This document shows, one piece after another, positions 6,334 through 14,405 of a DNA stretch of 14,963 bases; within the stretch, counting starts at the first letter, position 1, and every line of letters starts with the position of its first letter. The notes beneath the pieces are model-generated. The model had not been told where the DNA came from. It saw nothing but the letters and a program-made list of their open reading frames with translations, and did not search any database. Source of the stretch: Candidatus Poseidoniales archaeon (GTDB taxonomy: Archaea; Thermoplasmatota; Poseidoniia; Poseidoniales; Poseidoniaceae); assembly GCA_012270265.1 (NCBI GenBank), contig JAAXIR010000172.1:1-14963 (forward strand), read 5' to 3'. Position numbers and translations under genes: made by a program.

Positions 6334-6425
6334 CGTTAATCGAATTACCAAACAGAATTTGAATCACGGATTAACGCTGCATTAACGCAATTTTAACGCG
6401 TTAAATTAAGCGTTAAACCCGTTAA
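6334..6425. promoter_or_regulatory. Array of TTAACG boxes around a 14-bp palindrome, in the divergent control region
   Basis: TTAACG occurs at 6371, 6382 and 6393 (11-bp steps), and its inverse CGTTAA at 6399, 6411 and 6420, with an outlying CGTTAA at 6334. The two central copies form the perfect palindrome TTTAACGCGTTAAA (6392-6405). Half-site centres lie at -25, -14 and -3, and at +3, +15 and +24 from the dyad, so the array is nearly mirror-symmetric and roughly helically phased. It ends 55 bp before the HMG-CoA reductase ATG; the last copy runs into TTAATTA, which could be that gene's TATA box. The form is that of a multimeric regulator-binding site. The protein that binds it is not known. 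Confidence 0.7.
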
Positions 6426-6480
6426 TTACATCCGATTGGTTCATGCATCCAATACCCTTGGGTCGATTTGAGTGGACACC

Positions 6481-7776
6481 ATGCCAGTGGACAACAGCCG
6501 CCTCAAAGGCTTCTACAAACTTGATGTTGAACAACGTCGACGAATGGTTGCAGATCTTGCCGAACTCAATGATGAGCACGTTGCTGCTCTGGCTGCAAGT
6601 GGAGAATTGGATGATGCTTCAGCAGATCGCATGATTGAGAATGTGATAGGGACAATGTCGCTTCCTGTTGGTGTTGCAACCAACTTCATCATTGATGAAA
6701 AGCACTACGTCGTCCCATTTTGCCTTGAAGAATCAAGTGTTGTTGCTGCTGCATCCAACATGGCAAAGCGCTGCCATGCACAGGGAGGATTCACTTCCAA
6801 CAACGATGCTCCAATGATGATTGCTCAAATTCAACTCCTCGATGTAGATGATCAAGATGCAGCCATCCAGCAAATCGAGGAGAACAAAATCGAACTGATG
6901 GAACTAGCAAACAGCCTACCTTCAACTATGATTCGTCTGGGCGGAGGATGTAAGAACATAACAACTCGCTCACTAGAAACGTTGTCTGGTCCAATGCTCA
7001 TCGTGCATATCCACGTCGATTGCCGCGATGCAATGGGTGCCAATGCGGTGAACACAATGGCTGAGCTACTCGCACCAGAATTGGAAAAAATGACATCGGG
7101 TCGTTCGCTCTTGCGAATTCTCTCGAACCTCGCCACTCAACGACTTGCACGGGTTACAGCAACCTTTACTCCAGAAGAGATGAGCAATTCCGGCGATGCA
7201 GATGATGGAATGAACATCATCGATGGCATTCTTGAAGCGCATCACTTCGCTATGGCAGACCCATACAGAGCTGCGACACACAACAAAGGCGTCATGAATG
7301 GAATCTCCGCTGTTGCCGTTGCTTGTGGCCAGGATTGGCGAGCAGTGGAAGCAGGATGTCACGCCTACGTTGCTTACAATCAAGGACGATACGGATCAAT
7401 GACGCATTGGGAAAAGGATGCAGAGGGAAACCTCGTTGGCACAATCGAGACGCCTATGGCTGTTGGAATTGTGGGTGGAGCATCAAAAGTTCACCCTGTT
7501 GCACGAGCCAACCTTGAGATCCTTGGCGTTGAATCTGCTCAGGAATTGGCTTCAGTCATGGCCGCAGCGGGTCTTGCCCAGAACCTTGGAGCATTGCGAG
7601 CCTTAGCCACGAGTGGGATCCAAAAGGGACACATGCGTCTCCATGCCAAGAATATGGCAGTTAGTGCTGGAGCAGTCGGCGAAGAAATCGAAAAAGTTGC
7701 TCAACAATTGATTGCTGAAGAAGGGCCAAAAACACAAACAAGAGTTGCTGAAATCTTGAAATCGTTAAGAGAATAA
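6481..7776 (+). CDS. hmgA: Hydroxymethylglutaryl-CoA reductase, class II (bacterial type)
   Basis: HMG-CoA reductase makes mevalonate from HMG-CoA, the committing step toward the isoprenoid chains of archaeal lipids. From ATG 6481 it has 431 residues, the length of class II enzymes. Motifs in order: ENVIGTMSLPVGVATNF (53-69), catalytic E83 in LEESSVVAAASN, the substrate/cofactor segment DAMGANAVNT (183-192), catalytic K269 in THNKGVMNG, D285 in GQDWRA, and H384 in GHMRLHAKN. The ENVIG..LP.G form and the short N-terminus assign it to class II, common in bacteria, rather than the class I form of most halophilic and methanogenic archaea. An in-frame GTG at 6472 is an alternative start. The gene stands alone, preceded by the TTAACG array, and converges with scpB with no base between the two stop codons. 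Confidence 0.95.
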   Translation: MPVDNSRLKGFYKLDVEQRRRMVADLAELNDEHVAALAASGELDDASADRMIENVIGTMSLPVGVATNFIIDEKHYVVPFCLEESSVVAAASNMAKRCHAQGGFTSNNDAPMMIAQIQLLDVDDQDAAIQQIEENKIELMELANSLPSTMIRLGGGCKNITTRSLETLSGPMLIVHIHVDCRDAMGANAVNTMAELLAPELEKMTSGRSLLRILSNLATQRLARVTATFTPEEMSNSGDADDGMNIIDGILEAHHFAMADPYRAATHNKGVMNGISAVAVACGQDWRAVEAGCHAYVAYNQGRYGSMTHWEKDAEGNLVGTIETPMAVGIVGGASKVHPVARANLEILGVESAQELASVMAAAGLAQNLGALRALATSGIQKGHMRLHAKNMAVSAGAVGEEIEKVAQQLIAEEGPKTQTRVAEILKSLRE

Positions 7777-8376
7777 TCACTCTTCTTCGAGTGGCAATGT
7801 TGCCTGAATAAGGCCATCTTCGCCAACATCTTTCAATGCCTCAGAGTCCATCCCATCGAACAATCCTGCTTCAGAGACCTGCTCTCTGAACCATTTCCGT
7901 ACTTTTCGCAAGTCTGTATGTGGACAGCCAAACGCTTCCGAGAAGCGCCTCGTTGTCGTCAAACGTCGTGTGTTTCCATCTCTCCTTCGCATAATCATCC
8001 CATACTGGGAGAGTTCACGCACGTAATCGTAGGCTTTCTGACCAAGGAGTTCAACAAGACGTGATTGAGGCATCGGTTGGTGATAAGCGATCAATGCTGC
8101 AGCCTTGAGCAGCTTCTTTGGCATCTCTGTTTTGGTTTCTTTTGGCAAGTGATCCGCAACATTTGGACGCACCTCCATGGCCCACTTTCCACCAATTTCA
8201 ACGATTCTCAATGCACCACCACGACGTCGCTTAATCGTTCCTTGGAGGGTGGTGAGAGCCTCAGAAATTTCTACTTCCTCATAGCCGAGTGATTCCGAGA
8301 GTTCTTTGATTGAAAGCGACTTACCAGAACCAAACAACGTGGCTTCGAGGAGCGTTTCTAATTCTGGTTCAGACAT
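7777..8376 (-). CDS. scpB: Segregation and condensation protein B
   Basis: ScpB is the dimeric winged-helix (kite) subunit that binds the kleisin ScpA in the SMC condensin complex, which compacts and separates chromosomes. From ATG 8376 the protein has 199 residues. The first winged helix covers about 1-75 (LLEATLFGSGKSLSIKELSE) and the second about 85-155, with the family segment LLKAAALIAYHQPMPQSRLVELLG and a wing near RRRDGNTRRLTTT. An acidic tail ends in LPLEEE. The frame is open to an ATG at 8400 inside scpA, but GGTGATGAA lies directly before 8376, as at other starts in this operon. It follows scpA with the start 8 bases beyond the scpA stop and is the last gene of smc-scpA-scpB. Its stop touches the stop of the convergent hmgA. 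Confidence 0.9.
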   Translation of the reverse strand: MSEPELETLLEATLFGSGKSLSIKELSESLGYEEVEISEALTTLQGTIKRRRGGALRIVEIGGKWAMEVRPNVADHLPKETKTEMPKKLLKAAALIAYHQPMPQSRLVELLGQKAYDYVRELSQYGMIMRRRDGNTRRLTTTRRFSEAFGCPHTDLRKVRKWFREQVSEAGLFDGMDSEALKDVGEDGLIQATLPLEEE

Positions 8377-8384
8377 TTCATCAC

Positions 8385-9557
8385 CTACTCGACCAACCAT
8401 TCGTGTTCATTGAATTCAGGAATTGCTTCTTGTTGCTCTTTTTCACGCTTCAACCTCGCCTTTTCTTCAGCAAGACGTGCTTTCTCAGCCCGCTCTTGAA
8501 GACGCTCTGCATGCAATTCAGAACCTGTCTTGGAATCATCTCGTGCAATTTGTGCCTCTTCATCCGCTTCAAGTGTGGCAGCGAGGACTTCCTCAAACGT
8601 CTCCAAATGCGGCCAGAGATCCTCGATCATGATGACATCCTCGAGATTGTTCCCTTGTGTAATCGAAGCCATCCCCTTGTGAGTGAGGAAGAGCCCCGCA
8701 ATAAAGGAACTAACACGAGCATCGTCATCGTATCCTTCTGGGATGGTTCCAAAAGCGGATTCAAGGATTGGTACGAGTGTTTTGATGACAGATTTAAGCG
8801 GCACATTGTTGCTTTCCATCGTTTGAGTTGTTTGACGCAATGCGTTCCAACAGCGCTCAATGTCTCCATCGAGGTCTTCATTGTGCATTCTGCCACCAAC
8901 GTTTGAAACCATCTCTTCAACTTCAAGTGCGTGAGCAATGCGGTTCTTCTCCCGCAGCTTGAGTGCATCAGCATCATCAGCGGCATCTTTCAATGCTGAA
9001 AGCAGTTCACCTAGCGTCACAGGCCGGCCTTCTTCACGGCGAACACGTTCATCAAAGAGGTTCTGAAGGACGTCGTCGGCACCGCCTTGCAACACCGTAT
9101 TCGTAAAGTGGAACTCGTGATCATCGTACTCTGTTTCCCATCCAAAATCAAAACTCGTATCCCAATCGTCATCGCCATCTTGATGCTGGATTCGATCGAA
9201 GAGATGCGCAGCCTGGTAATTCAGAACCTCCCAAGCCATGCGGATGAGTCGACCACATGCAGGCAAGTCCAACTCACTTGCCTGTGACTTGACCCGCTTC
9301 ATGAATTGTCGTAGAAACGACGTCAAATCGATGTTCCAAGCATCAAGACCTTCACTGCTCACGAGAGAAAGCACGAGAGCAACACTCCGATCAAATGGGT
9401 CCTCAAGCGTCTGGTGCTCGGCTTCCTCAGCTTGAGCAATCATGAGGATACGGTCAGCATATGCATTGATTCCTTCAAGATCATCATCCCCACTTTGCAG
9501 GAGTTGATCAATGACATCTTGCCGCAAAAACCACTGATCGAGCCCTTGCTGAATCAT
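8385..9557 (-). CDS. scpA: Segregation and condensation protein A (kleisin), extended at both ends
   Basis: ScpA bridges the two SMC heads and recruits ScpB. From ATG 9557 the protein has 390 residues, clearly longer than the roughly 230-270 of bacterial ScpA. An N-terminal extension of about 50 residues precedes the kleisin motif DPFDRSVALVLSLVSSEGLDAW (split core: PFDRSVALVL, 54-63), which corresponds to the family's GPLDLLLHLI helix that contacts the SMC neck. A long, partly acidic middle follows, then a C-terminal winged helix at about 283-313 (SSFIAGLFLTHKGMASITQ). The last 75 or so residues are a charged helical tail with ERLQERAEKARLAEEKARLK. The start is set by GAGGTG seven bases before ATG 9557; a GTG at 9566 is the alternative. 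It begins 10 bases past the smc stop. Confidence 0.85.
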   Translation of the reverse strand: MIQQGLDQWFLRQDVIDQLLQSGDDDLEGINAYADRILMIAQAEEAEHQTLEDPFDRSVALVLSLVSSEGLDAWNIDLTSFLRQFMKRVKSQASELDLPACGRLIRMAWEVLNYQAAHLFDRIQHQDGDDDWDTSFDFGWETEYDDHEFHFTNTVLQGGADDVLQNLFDERVRREEGRPVTLGELLSALKDAADDADALKLREKNRIAHALEVEEMVSNVGGRMHNEDLDGDIERCWNALRQTTQTMESNNVPLKSVIKTLVPILESAFGTIPEGYDDDARVSSFIAGLFLTHKGMASITQGNNLEDVIMIEDLWPHLETFEEVLAATLEADEEAQIARDDSKTGSELHAERLQERAEKARLAEEKARLKREKEQQEAIPEFNEHEWLVE

Positions 9558-9567
9558 TTTATTCACC

Positions 9568-12500
9568 TCACTCGTCTAACTCAATGCTCTGTTCAGCAGT
9601 TTCTTCAGTCGCTTCATCCAACTCAGAGATGGCATTGGCAAGGGCTGTTCGCTCCTCAATGTCTTCATTGGTTTCAGCCGTTCGCTCAGCCAATGAAGTC
9701 ATGCTTTCATCATCTTGCATATGCTTCAACAATCCACCAAGGCTCTGTGGTGCTGGAAGTGCATCGGGAACCCGAGGCATCTCTGCGAGTGTTTCTCGCT
9801 CTTCCTTAGCACGCTGTTCGTTCTTTGCTGCAGCGGATTCTGCTTCCTTGAGTGCTTGCTCACCAAGAGCGATGGCCTGTTCCTGGTCAAAGTCAATGAT
9901 TCGACGGCTGCAACCATCTCCACCGTGCGTGATACCAATGTGATGGTCAGCCAATTGGAGGGAGACCTTTCGCAATGTTACCATGATGAATTGCGCCGCC
10001 TTGCTTCGTTCTCGACACATCTTTGCGATGCATTCAGCATTGACGCTGTCAAGGTTTTGATCGACTTCATCGAAATAATAGAACGGACTTGGGTCGTAGT
10101 CTTGGATTGCAAAGATGAGTGCGAGTGCAGCAACCGATTGCTCTCCACCAGACAGTTGATGTCGAGTAACGTTGGAAGACTTTCCTTTTGGCTGGGCCCA
10201 GAGTTCAAGACCACCCTTGAACGGCTCTTCCTTATTCTCGAGATAGAGTTCTCCTCGGCCACCATTGCTAAGAGACTTGTAGACCTTCTTGAAATTCTCA
10301 TTGACCTTTTCGAGTACATTGAGGAGGCGCACCTTACGTTGCTCCTCGAGTCGTTCTGCAACATCGATGAGGTGCTTCTTTCGCTCTTGGAGCTTCTTGA
10401 AATCCCCTGCCATTTCTGCAAGTCGTTGTTCTACAGCATCGTATTGTTCAATGGCACGCATGTTGACCGCCCCGAATTCTTCGAGTCGGCGTTCAAGGCG
10501 ACGAATACGGCGATCGATATCAGCAACAGAATCGAGAACTGTCCCGTCCTCAGCAGGTTGTATACCAATGGAGCCCATTTCCATCTCAACATCGTACAAT
10601 TCCTTTCGCTTTGCCTGAATGGTCCGTTCGAGTTCGGTTGAGAGCGTCCGATGACTGCGAGCCTGATTGGCTTTCTGAGTCAAAGTGGAATTGAGACTGG
10701 CCCGTTCTTCGACGAGTTCGATGCGCTCATCCTCCAGACCTTTGTTTTCCTCAAGGAATTGCGCACGTTCTGCTTCCTTTTCCGCAAGAACTGTCTCATT
10801 CTGCTCAACATCTCGCTTGAGGGTAGCGACGTTTTCTGCACGCTCTGTAACTGCACGATCGATTTGGCTCAAACGTTCTTTTTCGCTAGCAACCGTTGAA
10901 GTAAGCAATGTCTTACGTTCTGAAATGGAATGCAATGAAACCTCTGCGTTGGACCGCATCCCTTCTGCTTGGGTGCGCTTGACAGTGCATTCGTGAAGAC
11001 GATCTTTGAGATGCTGTGGACTTGCATCCTCAAGTGCAGTTTGGGCGGTTGCCCGCAGAACTTCACCATCGGCTACCTTCGATTCGGCCTCATCGAGCGC
11101 TTCCAATTGTGCACTTGCCAATCCTTCCAAACGTTGCAGATCGTCTTTCAAGGCTTGAACTTCCCCGATGTTCTTGGAGTGAGCCTTCTTGAAGGTCGTG
11201 ACTTCAGCGCGCAAAGTTTCTCTACGAATTGCGCCGTCCTCATTGGCCAACTCGTTGATCTGTTGACGTAGAGAATGTTGTTCCTTACGAACGTCAGCAA
11301 GCGCTGCTGAAACCGTATCCGACATCAAACGAAGACGGTCGATTTCTGCACTCAAGCGTTCAACCTCCTTTGCACCTGCAATCCCGCCACCAAAGCTAAC
11401 AGACATGCGTTGGCGTGAACCACCTACCATGGCACCTCCTGCCTCAGTGACATCCCCGCGCATCGTGACAAGGCGAACACCACCCATGTTCTGACGGGCA
11501 ATGTCCATGTTCTGAACAATCAATGTATTTCGTAATGCAAACTTGATGGCCGTATCAATTCGCGGATCGTATTCAAGCAATTCGTAAGCGAAACCGATGA
11601 CGCCTGGTTTTCTGGCAACCATCATCGCCTTTCCTCCAGCACGGCTGGTCGAGAGTTTGTTCAATGGAAGGAAGGTTGCTCGTCCAGCCTTTCGCTGTGC
11701 GAGCCCACGAATTGCTTCAGCGTCTACCTCATCGGAATCGACAACAACCGAAGTCATCGCCCCCCCAAATGCGGTGGCAAGTGCAGTTTCATGTTCCGAA
11801 TCGATTGGAGCACACAACTCAGCAATGGTACCGATGATGCCTTTGAGAGAGCCACGCTCCCGGGCACCAAGCAGCGCTGCTGCACCTCCAGCCATGCCTT
11901 TGGAATTGGATTTGTTCTCCAATTCTGCTCGTGCTGAGCGGAGTTGTCGTTCGGTTTCCGTCATCTTCTTCTCGACAGCGGCCGACTCTTCAAGAAGACG
12001 GGATTCTGCTCGTTCAGCATCAAGAATCTCTTGAGTCAGTGAAGAACGGTCAACCTTCTTTCCTGCAGATGCTTCCTTAAATTCAGCTTCTTTCTCTTCA
12101 AGTTCGAGTCGTGATTCCTCAGCAGTTTCTTGAGCCTTGGCGAGATTTGCTTCGACGAGTTCTGCTTGTGCAGCAGTTCTGTCGACATCGGATTGTGCAG
12201 CAGCAACGGCTTGCTTTGCTTTCTCGAGTTGCTGAATGGCGTCGCTCAAGGCTCGATTGAGTTCAGCGTGATTCTTTCCTGAACCCTCGAGGAGTGCCCT
12301 TACCTTGTCTTCCTCAACCTGGGCTTCTTCGAGGAGTCGTTGTGCCTCTGTCATTTGGTCTTGGCTGGATTGTACCTCTTGGAGGAGTGCTGTCAAGGCG
12401 GATTCTGCTTCTTGATAGCGTTCAAGCACCTGTTCACGTTCTTGAGCATCATCGATGTTGGCCTGTACAGCATCTTCGATTCGGTCTTTGTCACGATCGA

Positions 12501-13440
12501 TTTGAACACGTAAATCATGGATGGCTTGCGACAATCCATCGCCTTCATCACCGAGCAATGCATCGATTTGTTTCTGAATTTCTCCAATCCGGTCATCAAG
12601 TTCGACCAATTTCTTACTGCCGGTTTTGACCTGTTCTTCAAGCAGTGTTGCTTCTTCAACAAAGCGCAATTGTTCAGCAATCTGGTGTTCCAATTCCATC
12701 CCGAGGCTTGCAAACATGGCCTGATAGCGTTGTGAGCGTGATGTTAGGAGTTCATCGGTAATGGATTGAGCCTTCATGGCCACTTTGCGTTCTTGTTCGA
12801 GTTCTTTGAGTCGTGCTTGCTGCTCTTCCTCGAGCATGCCAATGCGTTCGATGTAGGAATCGACACTCTCCTTTTGTTTCTTGGCCTTACGAATCTCATC
12901 ATCGTAGGATGTGACGCCTGCAACACCATCGAGCACCTTTCGGCGTTCAATCGGTGTCATCCGTGCAAGCCCGGTTACGTCCCCTTGCAGGACGATGTTG
13001 TAACCGTCAGGGCGAGCGTTGGCAGCGTTGAGGAGGCGATGGAATGATTTCTGAGAAGATTCTTCTCCATCGAGCAAGTAACTGGATACGACGTTGTCTG
13101 AGGCAGTGAGACGAATCGAACGTGTCATTCTCACCTCATCGCTTTCGATCGGCAATCGACGGCGCCCGCTTGAGAGTACTGGATTTCCAAAAACGAGTGT
13201 TACGGTACAACCTCGGGCGGGTTTGTAGCCTTCTGCACCATTGAAGATCAGTTGTTTTGTGTTCTGTGCACGTATTGTTCTCGTCGATTTTGGACCGAGA
13301 ACGAACTGGATAGCATCTCCACAATTGGACTTCCCTGACCCGTTTGGACCGGTAATCGCAGAGAAACCACGATCAAGAGGGATGACCACTTCCCCACGGA
13401 ATGACTTGAAATTCTCCATCTCCAGTGCTTTTAGAAACAT
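9568..13440 (-). CDS. smc: Chromosome segregation ATPase SMC
   Basis: SMC forms the ring-shaped ATPase dimer of the prokaryotic condensin. The product has 1290 residues, about 100 more than usual. The N-terminal head has Walker A GPNGSGKSN (31-39). Coiled coil runs to about 500, then the hinge at about 510-680 (GSLKGIIGTIAELC, GGVRLVTMRGDVTEAGGAM), then the return coil. The C-terminal head carries the ABC signature LSGGEQS (1096-1102), Walker B FYYFDEVD with D1124 and E1125, and the D-loop QNLDS. After the head, residues 1181-1290 form an acidic, alanine/glutamate-rich tail absent from standard SMC. The D-loop is DEVDQNLD where the usual form is close to DEVDAALD. The start ATG 13440 matches the conserved N-terminus (MFLKALEMENFKSF). 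It leads the smc-scpA-scpB operon. Confidence 0.97.
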   Translation of the reverse strand: MFLKALEMENFKSFRGEVVIPLDRGFSAITGPNGSGKSNCGDAIQFVLGPKSTRTIRAQNTKQLIFNGAEGYKPARGCTVTLVFGNPVLSSGRRRLPIESDEVRMTRSIRLTASDNVVSSYLLDGEESSQKSFHRLLNAANARPDGYNIVLQGDVTGLARMTPIERRKVLDGVAGVTSYDDEIRKAKKQKESVDSYIERIGMLEEEQQARLKELEQERKVAMKAQSITDELLTSRSQRYQAMFASLGMELEHQIAEQLRFVEEATLLEEQVKTGSKKLVELDDRIGEIQKQIDALLGDEGDGLSQAIHDLRVQIDRDKDRIEDAVQANIDDAQEREQVLERYQEAESALTALLQEVQSSQDQMTEAQRLLEEAQVEEDKVRALLEGSGKNHAELNRALSDAIQQLEKAKQAVAAAQSDVDRTAAQAELVEANLAKAQETAEESRLELEEKEAEFKEASAGKKVDRSSLTQEILDAERAESRLLEESAAVEKKMTETERQLRSARAELENKSNSKGMAGGAAALLGARERGSLKGIIGTIAELCAPIDSEHETALATAFGGAMTSVVVDSDEVDAEAIRGLAQRKAGRATFLPLNKLSTSRAGGKAMMVARKPGVIGFAYELLEYDPRIDTAIKFALRNTLIVQNMDIARQNMGGVRLVTMRGDVTEAGGAMVGGSRQRMSVSFGGGIAGAKEVERLSAEIDRLRLMSDTVSAALADVRKEQHSLRQQINELANEDGAIRRETLRAEVTTFKKAHSKNIGEVQALKDDLQRLEGLASAQLEALDEAESKVADGEVLRATAQTALEDASPQHLKDRLHECTVKRTQAEGMRSNAEVSLHSISERKTLLTSTVASEKERLSQIDRAVTERAENVATLKRDVEQNETVLAEKEAERAQFLEENKGLEDERIELVEERASLNSTLTQKANQARSHRTLSTELERTIQAKRKELYDVEMEMGSIGIQPAEDGTVLDSVADIDRRIRRLERRLEEFGAVNMRAIEQYDAVEQRLAEMAGDFKKLQERKKHLIDVAERLEEQRKVRLLNVLEKVNENFKKVYKSLSNGGRGELYLENKEEPFKGGLELWAQPKGKSSNVTRHQLSGGEQSVAALALIFAIQDYDPSPFYYFDEVDQNLDSVNAECIAKMCRERSKAAQFIMVTLRKVSLQLADHHIGITHGGDGCSRRIIDFDQEQAIALGEQALKEAESAAAKNEQRAKEERETLAEMPRVPDALPAPQSLGGLLKHMQDDESMTSLAERTAETNEDIEERTALANAISELDEATEETAEQSIELDE

Positions 13441-13451
13441 CCCAATCCCCT

Positions 13452-13476
13452 TTTGGCCAAATTGACCTTAGGTCAA
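13452..13476. promoter_or_regulatory. Two adjacent palindromes just upstream of smc
   Basis: TTTGGCCAAA (13452-13461) is a perfect 10-bp palindrome. It is followed without a gap by TTGACCT-T-AGGTCAA (13462-13476), a perfect 7-bp inverted repeat around one base. They lie 12-36 bp before the smc ATG, between the likely TATA box and the start codon, where a bound repressor would block initiation. The position makes an operator plausible; the binding protein is unknown. Confidence 0.55.
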
Positions 13477-13493
13477 ACACCGGACATCGAGGA

Positions 13494-13502
13494 CATTTAA
13501 AC
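13494..13502 (-). promoter_or_regulatory. Possible TATA box of the smc-scpA-scpB operon
   Basis: On the minus strand GTTTAAATG (13502-13494) is AT-rich and placed so that transcription would start near 13472, inside the second palindrome, giving a leader of about 30 bases with AAGGGGATTGGG before the smc ATG. This is a weak-consensus call. Confidence 0.4.
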
Positions 13503-13563
13503 AATCGGTTGATTATGCGTCGGAGCATCTCGTTTTTGGGGTCGAAAAATACCGCCGATTTGC

Positions 13564-14322
13564 TCAAACAACACCACTCATTCGGCACTCTTTGCAACCG
13601 CCACCTTTGCAGAATGGACACGTTGCTCGAACTTTGGGTGAATTGCGTGTACGGAAGGGTACCAGATGAGCGTCACGGTCGAGCAGGCGACTGCGACGAG
13701 CGAGTCCTTCTCTCGAAGCTGACATCGAGCGTGCTTTTTCATTGAACACTTCCTGGACTCGACGCTCTTTTTCACGACTGTGCTCCAAACGCTGATAGTT
13801 TTCTTCAAACTCAGAGAGTTCGTACTTTGGACCGCGAATCAAGAGAGTTCCTACCACTGCGAAAAGAATCTGTACCATCCATGGATCAAACGGCAACGGG
13901 ATAACATCAGCGATGCTTTCTGAATTCGCCGATGTTGGTAGCCATTGGAGGCGATCGAGAATCGCAAGACCGAACAAGACGACCCCCGAGATGAACATCA
14001 CTCGTCGTATTCGCTTTGCGAGTCGTGGATCGGAAGGCATCCTGAATCGTCCTGCTGTAACAATTAGGATTCCCCAAAACAGGAGCAGGATGTCGGCGGT
14101 ACCCCAGGTGCCCTTCTCACTCAAGCAAAAAGCGGTCCCAGTTTCCTGAATCTCTTTCTCCATTTCAGGAATAGTACAACCAGGATCGGCGAGTCGAAGA
14201 ACATCCAAGCGAGACGAGCCTGCTCCTTCGACAACGTTCTCTGCCACAATTCCAAAGTGGACATTGGCGATGACGAAAACAATCGTTGCAAGGCCCAGCA
14301 AGCCGATGAGCTTCCGCAACAT
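13564..14322 (-). CDS. Four-helix membrane protein with C-terminal CxxC-x4-CxxC zinc motif, unknown function
   Basis: I do not recognise this protein. From ATG 14322 it has 252 residues. Hydrophobic segments lie at about 5-23 (IGLLGLATIVFVIANV), 75-93 (ILLLFWGILIVTAGRF), 107-125 (VMFISGVVLFGLAIL) and 145-162 (VQILFAVVGTLLI). Basic residues between segments 2 and 3 (RLAKRIRR) and after segment 4 suggest both termini face the cytoplasm. The first outer loop has two cysteines (C49, C66) that could form a disulfide. The cytoplasmic tail of about 90 residues is charged, perhaps coiled, and ends in CPFCKGGGCKEC (C235, C238, C243, C246), a likely zinc knuckle. A GTG at 14346 would add eight residues; ATG is preferred, with a weak AGGA before it. 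It lies 123 bp upstream of smc and diverges from nadB. Confidence 0.65.
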   Translation of the reverse strand: MLRKLIGLLGLATIVFVIANVHFGIVAENVVEGAGSSRLDVLRLADPGCTIPEMEKEIQETGTAFCLSEKGTWGTADILLLFWGILIVTAGRFRMPSDPRLAKRIRRVMFISGVVLFGLAILDRLQWLPTSANSESIADVIPLPFDPWMVQILFAVVGTLLIRGPKYELSEFEENYQRLEHSREKERRVQEVFNEKARSMSASREGLARRSRLLDRDAHLVPFRTRNSPKVRATCPFCKGGGCKECRMSGVV

Positions 14323-14405
14323 GATGATTCCTAGAATCCGAGACACATAGCCCTATCGCTGCAACAACCGATGTCATCAAGAACAGCGAACCTATGGGCT
14401 CAAAC

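Noticed and set aside
6334..6425. The TTAACG array as a CRISPR or as a replication origin
   Set aside because: The repeats are six bases long without spacers, so it is not CRISPR. Archaeal origin boxes are longer, contain G-rich elements and usually lie next to orc1/cdc6, which is 6 kb away here. A promoter-region operator fits better, though an origin role is not excluded.
9715..10641. A 308-codon plus-strand ORF opposite smc
   Set aside because: It lies wholly antisense to the strongly conserved SMC C-terminal head and adjacent coiled coil, has no recognisable domain or ribosome site, and mirrors the codon use of smc.
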